From CAYZEZ01 sp964477295 (GTDB lineage Bacteria; Bacteroidota; Bacteroidia; Bacteroidales; SM23-62): a stretch of 8,378 nucleotides of DNA. The notes under the pieces were generated by a model. The model searched no databases. It worked only from the letters and a program-made list of their open reading frames with translations, and had not been told where the DNA came from. The first letter of the stretch is position 1, and every line of letters begins with the position of its first letter. The DNA is taken from the NCBI GenBank assembly GCA_964477295.1, contig CAYZEZ010000217.1:1-8378 (forward strand), in the 5' to 3' direction. Below, one piece after another: positions 1 to 6,800 of the stretch. The position numbers and the translations under genes are program-made.

Positions 1-505
1 GGCTCTGATGGGTCAGCATAAAATTAAACACACTGAAAAAGGGTTGACCCTCTTCTCTGCCGCGCCAGTGAGCCTTTTCGCTCGATTCATCCCAGGCCGT
101 TTCAGGTGTGGTGAAATTGTAATCTTCCTTGCTGTTGTTGGTGCAGTAATATCCTGCTTCCCGAAGATATTCAGTAAAACATTTGATCGATTCACTCAAA
201 GGTGCCGGTCCCCTTAAATGCTGAGTACCTAAAGAGCTTGCATACACACCAGTGATCAGGGAGGAACGGGCAGGCGTGCATAAAGGCGCCGGGGCAAATG
301 CGTTTTCATACCGGATACCTGCTGAGGCCAGTTGATCCAGGTTGGGGGTGAATGCATAAGTATCTCCATAACAACCCAGGTGGGGACTGATGTCCTCGCA
401 GGTGATCCATAAAATATTCGGAGGATCCTTTTCCGTTGATGAACATCCTGGCAGAAATAATGTACTAATTGCTGCAGTCAGGATGCAAATAAATGCATTT
501 CTCAT
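1..505 (-). CDS. Lipoprotein S1-family sulfatase, N-terminal part (cut by window edge)
   Basis: Reading the minus strand from ATG at 505 gives 168 open codons that run off the window edge. Residues 1-20 form a lipoprotein signal peptide ending in LPGC, so Cys21 should be lipidated. The mature part begins like an S1 sulfatase: PPNILWITCEDISP (metal-binding acidic pair Glu37-Asp38), then TPNLDQLASAG, and the CTPAR motif at 76-80, which fits C-x-P-x-R; Cys76 would be converted to formylglycine, the catalytic nucleophile. NNSKEDYN near 123-130 supplies the Lys126 expected in the sulfate site, and WRGREEGQPFFSVFNF and THQS follow. This wording resembles sulfamidase-like (N-sulfoglucosamine sulfohydrolase, probably S1_8) relatives, but substrate cannot be read from it. 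Family proteins are usually about 450-550 residues, so roughly two thirds is missing. It starts 37 bases after the sulfatase remnant on the same strand, with no clear Shine-Dalgarno. No formylglycine-generating enzyme is visible here. Confidence 0.92.
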   Translation of the reverse strand, partial: MRNAFICILTAAISTLFLPGCSSTEKDPPNILWITCEDISPHLGCYGDTYAFTPNLDQLASAGIRYENAFAPAPLCTPARSSLITGVYASSLGTQHLRGPAPLSESIKCFTEYLREAGYYCTNNSKEDYNFTTPETAWDESSEKAHWRGREEGQPFFSVFNFMLTHQS

Positions 506-542
506 TTTATTATTTTATTTAGGCGGATACATCAATGGTGTC

Positions 543-753
543 TTATAAGTACTTGTTTTTTGCAGAATTGCCATCCTTAACCTGGTTAATGATCTCATTA
601 TCTGCTAGTTCATCCATAATTCTCCGGACATTCATCCCCCAAGTCGTCGGCCACGATCAGGATGATGTTCGGCTTCCCGGATCTGGGAAGGTCACATCCC
701 GAAAAAAATACTATATGAAGGCCCGGCGCAACAAGAAAAAATGAGGCTCCCAT
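543..753 (-). pseudogene. Remnant of a second lipoprotein sulfatase (broken)
   Basis: On the minus strand an ATG at 753 opens 47 codons ending in TGA at 612-610. The peptide has a hydrophobic leader, a lipobox-like FFSGC (Cys20), and KPNIILIVADDLG at 27-39, the classic first strand of S1 sulfatases with its metal-binding Asp-Asp (36-37). Then DECPENYG is followed by the stop, far short of the roughly 450-550 residues of a working enzyme, and before any C-x-P-x-R site. The frame shifted by one base is open from about 655 (after a TGA) to a TAA at 545-543; from the ATG at 635 it reads MNVRRIMDELADNEIINQVK and on to KNKYL. This could be the surviving C-terminus of the same gene after a large internal deletion, but I do not recognise it and it may be chance. 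It lies directly upstream of the intact-looking sulfatase, suggesting an ancestral sulfatase pair. The sulfatase identity of the first half is quite sure; the second half is not. Confidence 0.72.
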
Positions 754-762
754 GAATAAAAT

Positions 763-797
763 CCTGCAAGATCAAAGGTACCTGCAAGATACAAAAG
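763..797. repeat. Short imperfect tandem repeat (two units of about 17-18 bases)
   Basis: CCTGCAAGAT occurs at 763-772 and again at 781-790. It is followed in each copy by a near match (CAAAGG, then ACAAAAG), giving an imperfect duplication with an 18-base period just upstream of the sulfatase remnant. It may be a small slippage duplication or a pair of binding half-sites; nothing here decides between them. Confidence 0.5.
773..780 (-). promoter_or_regulatory. Possible Bacteroidota -7 promoter element for the minus-strand sulfatase unit
   Basis: The minus strand reads TACCTTTG, an exact match to the TAnnTTTG -7 consensus of the Bacteroidota primary sigma factor, 19 bases before the ATG of the sulfatase remnant. 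The expected TTTG-like -33 box about 19 bases further upstream is not visible; a TTTG exists only 11 bases away. An eight-base pattern with two free positions is easily met by chance, so this is tentative. Confidence 0.25.
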
Positions 798-1015
798 AAT
801 ATCTCAGCCTGCCATTAGCTGGTCATCCAATAATGATAAACTGTTGATCTTTAACATAATATGACAGCTAATATTTTGTAAAATGAAAATCGGGACCCAA
901 ACAGAATTATCCACCCTTTTTACAATATAGTCCTCCTGCCGACCTTATTTAAGTTGTAATTTCCATGCAGATTAAACCATTGCAATAAAACTAATATACC
1001 AGGCTGGGGATAACG

Positions 1016-1023
1016 AGGAGGAG
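1016..1023 (+). promoter_or_regulatory. Strong Shine-Dalgarno of the arabinanase gene
   Basis: AGGAGGAG ends one base before the ATG at 1025; the upstream-most core (GAGGAG, 1015-1020) leaves four bases. Such a complete anti-16S match is uncommon in Bacteroidota, which often initiate without it. The spacing is tight but supports the start at 1025. The next in-frame ATG, at 1076, falls within the signal peptide and lacks a nearby match. Confidence 0.6.
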
Positions 1024-1024
1024 A

Positions 1025-2725
1025 ATGACTGAATTATCGGGAAAATATTGGATCGGCAATTTCAGACATTATTTGATGTTGCTTTTCCTGTTAATTTTTA
1101 TCAGTACCGGAAAAATGAGCGCCTTGCATAACCAATATGAGTTACACGATCCCTCGAGTATTATTAAATGCGGGGATTATTACTGGATATTTGCTACAGG
1201 TAATGGCATACATTCCTTATATTCAAATGACCTTGTAAATTGGACTAACGGGGAATCCCCTTTCGCATGGGGATCTTATCCTAACTGGGTATTGAGCTAT
1301 GTGCCGGATTTTAATGGTAACTATTGGGCCCCGGAATGCTTTTATATGAATGGATTATACCACCTGTTCTATTCCTGTTCGTCATGGGGATCCAGGAATT
1401 CGTGCATCGGTTTGCTGACCGGTAAATCATTGAATCCTGGTTCGGAGGACTATGGCTGGAAAGATGAAGGAATGGTGGTTTACTCTACAGATGCAGGTGA
1501 TGTAAATTGTATTGATCCTGCCGTGTTCAGGGATGATGAGGGAAAAATATGGCTTACCTATGGCTCTCACTGGGATGGTATCCGGATCGTAGAATTAGAT
1601 TCCCTGTCGGGAAAAGTCATTGGTGAAACACACCATCCCGTTGCCGGGAAGGGTGATTATAAAACCGAAGCTTCCTATGTGATTAACCACGGTGAGTATT
1701 ACTATTTGTTCTTTAACAGGGGACAATGCTGCGATGGAGCGAGTAGTACATACTATATCCAAATGGGCAGGTCCACATTGCCTACCGGTCCATTTTTAGA
1801 TAAAACCGGTAAAGATTGTTACCAGGGCGGAGGAACAACGGTCCTCAGCACCTCCGGTAGCCTTATTGGCCCGGGTTGTCTCGGTTATTACGTTGAAGAC
1901 AATACAGAATTTGTGACCTACCATTACTATGATGGCACAAATTCAGGAAGAGCAACTTTAAACATAGGTACTGTAAACTGGGACGATAATGACTGGCCGA
2001 TTTTTACAAACAACTGGATCGAAGACGGGCACTATTCAATAAAGAATGTAAACAGCCAGCTCGCCTGGGATTTCTCAGGTGAAGGAGAAGACCAGGATCC
2101 AGTGGTCCAGGATGTTTATTCAAAGAATCCCTCTCAAAAATGGACCTTTGAGGCTCTAGGGAATGGATATTATTCAATCTCCCCGGCTGGCCGTGATCTT
2201 GCTGTGATGCTTAAGGATTGTTTTGGGGCAGCCGGAACCAAAATTAACCTTGGGATCCCGGAGTCGAAATCCTGCCAGATCTGGAAAGTTGAGAGAACCG
2301 GTGATCTGAGTTTCATGTTTTCATCCAAATATGGCAACCGGGTGCTTGAAGTACCCGGGGCTTCCACCGAGGCAGGAAAACAGCTTGAAGCCAATCTTTA
2401 TTTGGGGGGAAGCAATCAGAAATGGTCACTGCAGGATACATTCCAATATGTATCAGTGAAAGATAAATTATACAACCAGAAGACTGTGAACCTGTATCCA
2501 AATCCGGTTTCAGGAGAAGAATTCTATGTTGATTTTACCCATGTAAAGACAGAAAATGATTGTGAGATCGAGATACTTACCTCTGATGGAAAACGCGTAT
2601 TCTCACAAAGCTATTTTTCTCCACAGATTATAACCGTTCACAAAAGGCTTGATCCACAGATATATTTTATAAATATTACGACAAAGAATAATTCATTTTT
2701 TCACAAATTGATTGTTCATTACTAA
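1025..2725 (+). CDS. Secreted GH43 endo-alpha-1,5-L-arabinanase with ricin-type lectin domain and T9SS tail
   Basis: The 566-residue product probably hydrolyses alpha-1,5-linked arabinan outside the cell. Residues 1 to about 33 are a signal peptide (basic up to Arg14, hydrophobic core YLMLLFLLIFISTG, possible cleavage after MSA). Residues 38-330 are a GH43 five-bladed propeller: HDPSS places the general base at Asp42, NCIDPAVF the pKa-modulating Asp at 164, and KTEASYV the general acid at Glu216. WAPECFY, STYYIQMGRS, GGGTTVL and TYHYYDG (His300, the usual metal-site histidine) match the arabinanase branch (GH43_4/5/6-like). Residues 335-470 form a RICIN/CBM13-like domain with three Q-x-W motifs (QKW 371, QIW 418, QKW 465), likely glycan-binding. 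Residues 488-566 are a type A T9SS sorting domain (VNLYPNPVSG, then IYFINI and KLIVHY). It is first in a probable operon with the LamG gene 27 bases downstream. Arabinanase over arabinofuranosidase or xylosidase is inferred from these motifs. Confidence 0.92.
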   Translation: MTELSGKYWIGNFRHYLMLLFLLIFISTGKMSALHNQYELHDPSSIIKCGDYYWIFATGNGIHSLYSNDLVNWTNGESPFAWGSYPNWVLSYVPDFNGNYWAPECFYMNGLYHLFYSCSSWGSRNSCIGLLTGKSLNPGSEDYGWKDEGMVVYSTDAGDVNCIDPAVFRDDEGKIWLTYGSHWDGIRIVELDSLSGKVIGETHHPVAGKGDYKTEASYVINHGEYYYLFFNRGQCCDGASSTYYIQMGRSTLPTGPFLDKTGKDCYQGGGTTVLSTSGSLIGPGCLGYYVEDNTEFVTYHYYDGTNSGRATLNIGTVNWDDNDWPIFTNNWIEDGHYSIKNVNSQLAWDFSGEGEDQDPVVQDVYSKNPSQKWTFEALGNGYYSISPAGRDLAVMLKDCFGAAGTKINLGIPESKSCQIWKVERTGDLSFMFSSKYGNRVLEVPGASTEAGKQLEANLYLGGSNQKWSLQDTFQYVSVKDKLYNQKTVNLYPNPVSGEEFYVDFTHVKTENDCEIEILTSDGKRVFSQSYFSPQIITVHKRLDPQIYFINITTKNNSFFHKLIVHY

Positions 2726-2752
2726 GTCTATTAACCTTTAATTTTAAAGCTT

Positions 2753-3730
2753 ATGAGAACTATTTTACTTTCATTTCTGCTTGTGCTATTGTTCGCAGGT
2801 ACAATAAACGCGCAAACACCAATAGCACATTGGCCGCTTGACGGCAATACACAGGAAATTATTGACGGTAAGCACGCTATAGCATCAACCGCTGGTGTCA
2901 GCTGGGTGGATGACCCGGTGAAAGGCCAGTGTGCAAAGCTCGATGGTGTGGAAGGTGTTATTAACCTGCCTTCTGTGATCTGGGAAAATGATGCAGATAC
3001 GAACACCACAATTACCTGCTGGTTTAACTGGGCCGGCGGGGCAGACTGGCAGCGTGTTTACAGCCTTGGAGTAGCAGATCCTGCATGGAAAAACATGTAC
3101 TTCTGTCCGAGGGATGGATGGGACGGTCATGGTTTACACGTTACCTTCCATGCTTTTGAACCCGATCAGTGGTATGATTATGTGGGTGAATGGGACAACA
3201 TGGCATTCGATACGGTGATAGCCGATCAATGGTACTTCTCAGCCATCGTCCTGAAGGAGGATTCCCTTAAGATCTGGATTAATGACGTACTAGTCACGGC
3301 CGAAGATTCTGTTTATGTTACCCCGCAGAAGATACAGTCGGCCGACACATCCATCAATGTTCTCGGCCAGAGTCACTGGCCCGATCCAACCTTCAACGGG
3401 ATGATCGATGATTTCCGGATATATGGGGACGCTCTTACCAACGAACAGGTAGTGGCGTTATACACGGCTGAAGGTGTTCCTAACAATATTGATGAAATTA
3501 AAACCGGCTTTGCGATAAGCCTTTACAGCCGCGATGGAAGGATCATGTATTCAAACGTTGATGAAAGCTCGGTCTCAGGCGTTTCAGTATACAGTATAAC
3601 GGGTAGCCTGATGTTCAGCTCTCAGAAAATTTCCGACCTGCGGAATAAACAGTTTAAACCGGGAATTTACCTGGTCTCTGTCGAAAGTGGCGCAGAACGG
3701 GTAACCAGTAAAGTAGCCGTAATTAATTAA
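2753..3730 (+). CDS. Secreted LamG-domain (concanavalin A-like) protein with divergent T9SS-like tail
   Basis: This 325-residue protein has a clean signal peptide (MRTILLSFLLVLLFAGTINA, cleavage before QTP). Residues 22-235 form a LamG/Laminin_G_3 jelly-roll: IAHWPLDGN at the start, ITCWFNW in the middle, WYFSAIVL and LKIWINDVLV, and the hallmark NGMIDDFRIYGDALTNEQV near the end. Such domains bind carbohydrate or protein and are often fused to GH43 enzymes; here the domain stands alone with no catalytic module visible. Residues about 250-325 resemble a T9SS C-terminal domain (VSVYSITGSLMFSS, then FKPGIYLVSVESG and VAVIN), but the expected YPNP-type motif is replaced by ISLYSRDGR. It probably serves as an accessory surface or secreted glycan-binding protein for the arabinanase, based on context alone. 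There is no evident Shine-Dalgarno; the spacing of 27 bases and same strand indicate co-transcription with the arabinanase. Confidence 0.85.
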   Translation: MRTILLSFLLVLLFAGTINAQTPIAHWPLDGNTQEIIDGKHAIASTAGVSWVDDPVKGQCAKLDGVEGVINLPSVIWENDADTNTTITCWFNWAGGADWQRVYSLGVADPAWKNMYFCPRDGWDGHGLHVTFHAFEPDQWYDYVGEWDNMAFDTVIADQWYFSAIVLKEDSLKIWINDVLVTAEDSVYVTPQKIQSADTSINVLGQSHWPDPTFNGMIDDFRIYGDALTNEQVVALYTAEGVPNNIDEIKTGFAISLYSRDGRIMYSNVDESSVSGVSVYSITGSLMFSSQKISDLRNKQFKPGIYLVSVESGAERVTSKVAVIN

Positions 3731-3770
3731 TATCCGGCTATTCTGTTTCGTAAACATTTCGAAGGACTGA

Positions 3771-3805
3771 CCTCCTGCCCTTTATGGACAGGAGGTTTTT
3801 CCTTT
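3771..3805 (+). terminator. Intrinsic terminator after the LamG gene
   Basis: CCTCCTG at 3771-3777 pairs perfectly with CAGGAGG at 3789-3795, with an 11-base loop that can add two further C-G pairs, and the stem is followed at once by TTTTTCCTTT. This is a textbook rho-independent terminator 40 bases after the LamG stop codon. It should end the arabinanase-LamG transcript before the HTCS gene. Confidence 0.9.
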
Positions 3806-3893
3806 ATTAGCCGGAGTATCTGACGAAATCCATTTGGATTGTTTTTCGTAAATTGAACCGTTGTTACGATGTATTATTTCTTTTAAAAAGAAT

Positions 3894-6800
3894 ATGATTT
3901 TTGTTAATCATAAAATCAGAAAAAAGAAATATTATGCGGCAAGGCAGACTATCTCTTTTGTCCTGATTGTTTTTACCTTACATGGTGTAACGGCCCAGAA
4001 ACGTAATTTCAGGTTTCACTACTACACAGCCGACCAGGGATTATCTCAGAACTATGTCGATTGCATCCTGAAAGACAGCAGGGACTATATGTGGTTTGGG
4101 ACAAGGAATGGGCTTAACCGGTTTGACGCCTATAGCTTTACAGTCTTTAAAAAAGATCCGGCAAATGAAAATTCCATATCAAATAATTTTGTACAGGCCC
4201 TATGTGAAGATAAATACGGAAATATCTGGATAGGTACCAACGAAGGTTTAAACGCATATCATTTCGAGCAGGACAGGTTTATAACTTATGCAAGTGAACC
4301 CAGGGACAACCTGCCCATCCTTCATGTCAGCGTTAACACTATTATTTCAGATCATGAAGGAGATCTGTGGATCGGAACCGACAATGGGATACTCAAAATT
4401 ACCCTGGACCGTGATGGGAACAAAATTCTTTCCAGTAAATATTTCAATGCCGCTCAGGTACCGGGATCTCTCTCAGGGAACCTTGTAAACTGCATATACG
4501 AGGACAGGCATGAAAGGATCTGGGCAGGAACAGAAACGGGACTTAACCTGTATGATCGGAATTCAGGCTCATTTATTGCTTTCAGAAACAATCCTGCTAA
4601 TCCCGCCACACTTTCAAGCGACGAAGTAATGACCATTTTCGAGGACAGGCATGATAACCTGTGGGTGGGTACCAGGTATGGGCTGAACAGGTTTGACATA
4701 CACAATGAATTATTTGAGCGTTATTTCCATATCCCGAATCAGATGTCATCCATTGCTCACAATGTCATTTCCTGCCTTACGGAAGACCTGAATGGGAACT
4801 TGCTGGTTGGCACCCTGGGAGGCCTGAGCATATATAATGCCAGGGAAAATAATTTTTACAACTATACACATGATATCAATTCACCACATGGTATTAATAA
4901 TGATTTTATAAGTTCCATATTATCAGATGACCAAGGCAATGTATGGATCGGGACAGAAAGAGGAGGAATTAACAGATACAATACTTTCCAGAATGAATTT
5001 GATTATTATGTTCATATCCCGGGAAATGATGCAAGCCTGAGTCACAATTCAGTGAATTCGATCCTTGAGGATGAAAAATACCTCTGGATAGGAACTGCCG
5101 GTGGAGGATTGAATAAACTTGACAAACAAACGGGAGCTTATAAACACTTCCTGTCTGTTCCGGGTGATCCCAATTCACTGAGCAGTGATTTTGTCACATC
5201 ACTTCTGCGTGATTCAAACGGAGATTTATGGATAGGGACCTGGGGAAGTGGCCTGAACCAGCTTAAAGCTCAAAATGAAAACATAGGCAGGTTTGATCAA
5301 TATGTAAACCAGCCAGGCAATCCCACCAGCCTTGCCAACAATTTCGTATCCTCAATTACAAAAGACAGGAAAGGTAATTTGTGGATCGGGACAAGGGGAG
5401 GGCTGGTAATGCATCAGCCCGGGACCGGTAATTTTGAATATGTTTTTGCAGATAATACAGGGGTACAAATCTCGCTTGTCGGTTGCCTGAAATTTGATAA
5501 TGACGGGAACCTCTGGATAGGTACAGAAGAGGGACTCTATAAACTCACATCAAAAGATTCCGCACCGGTCAGTCCCGGCAATTGTACCATCACACGGTAT
5601 CTGAAATCAGACGGTACCAGTGGAACCCTCAGTGGCAATTATATAATATCTATTTATGTCGACAGGAAGGGAATTCCCTGGTTCGGGACATATGGTGATG
5701 GTTTTAACAAATTGATAACCAATCCCTTAACAGACACTGCGTACTTTGTCAGTTATACAAGGAATGAAGGGCTTGTTAACAATATTGTTTACGGAATTCT
5801 CGAAGATGGTACCGGAAATCTCTGGCTCAGCACAGATAACGGCCTGTCGAGATTTAATCCTGAAACCGAAGAATTTAAAAATTATTCCCTGTCGGATGGT
5901 CTTCTGAGCAATCAATTTTACTGGTCATCCTGTTTTGAAAATAATGATGGCAGGATGTATTTTGGGGGGATGAAGGGCCTGCTCGCCTTCCAACCTGAAA
6001 GTATCATAGACAGGGAGTTCAGGCATAACCTGTCGGTTACAGAGTTTATGATATATAACCAACATGTTGAAATCGGCAGGGAGTATTATGACCGGATCAT
6101 TCTCGACAAACCAATCTCCAAAATGGGAAAGATAAAGTTGCCACACAAGATAAGGGAATTTTCATTTGGATTTTCAGCACTCGATTATGATCAGACCGAT
6201 AAGATTCAATACGCTTATAAGCTGGAGGGATTTGATGATGATTGGAATTATGTCGGACCGGAACGCAGGTTTGTAAGTTATACCAACCTGAAAGGAGGTG
6301 AATATACCCTCCTGATAAATACTGCATTGATTGAGGGGAACTGGAGCAATGACCCTCTTTCCATCCAGATCCGGATCATTCCTCCAATATGGGCAAAAGG
6401 ATGGTTTATATCCGTTGTTGTATTAATACTTGTTATAACTGTGGCTGGTTATAACTGGTACAGGACCTACGCATTAAAGCAGAGAAAAAAGATGCTGGAA
6501 ATCCTGGTTAAGGAAAGGACCCAGCAGATCGAAGGCCAGAAAGAACAGCTTGAAATGCAAAATCTTGAGATCATTGAACAGCGGGATAAACTTATGGAAC
6601 TTAATAAGAAGGTCCAGGAAGCTAACAGGCACCAGATGAGGTTTTTTACACACATGTCTCATGAATTCCGCACTCCTTTAACACTGATTATCTCACCCCT
6701 GGAGGAGATTACCAAAGAGATGATTGAACGAGGTCCTTTGTTGAATAAATTACTCCTGGTTAAGAAAAATGCAAAAAGATTGCTGCATCTTGTCAACCAG

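Larger units (their letters stand above)
754..1024. other. Intergenic region between divergent units
   Basis: These 271 AT-rich bases separate the minus-strand sulfatase unit from the plus-strand arabinanase unit and should carry both promoters. I see the tandem repeat near 763-797 and the strong ribosome binding site at the right end. No exact TAnnTTTG element is visible on the plus strand (closest is TAATATTTTG near 870-879), and I see no open reading frame or RNA gene. An operator for the HTCS would be expected here if it controls the arabinanase, but I cannot recognise one. Confidence 0.5.

Noticed and set aside
8..217. Open frames on both strands in the first 220 bases
   Set aside because: They are in other frames of the sulfatase gene, whose translation is continuous and motif-rich across this stretch.
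535..744. 69-codon open frame on the plus strand
   Set aside because: It lies antisense to the sulfatase remnant, whose minus-strand translation shows a recognisable lipobox and PNIILIVADDLG segment. The plus-strand product resembles nothing I know.
2736..2749. CTTTAA-TT-TTAAAG inverted repeat just before the LamG gene, sharing TTAATTTTAA with the palindrome near 8350
   Set aside because: The stem is only six AT-rich pairs and the shared ten bases are low complexity, so a common operator cannot be claimed without more copies.
3861..3893. TTG start for the HTCS gene
   Set aside because: It has no ribosome binding site and would place 11 extra residues ahead of a normal signal peptide; ATG 3894 explains the N-terminus better.
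4070..6000. Recurrent GNLWIGT-type repeats that look like a repetitive DNA element
   Set aside because: They are the protein-level Reg_prop propeller repeats of the HTCS; the DNA copies are too divergent to be a repeat element or CRISPR-like array.
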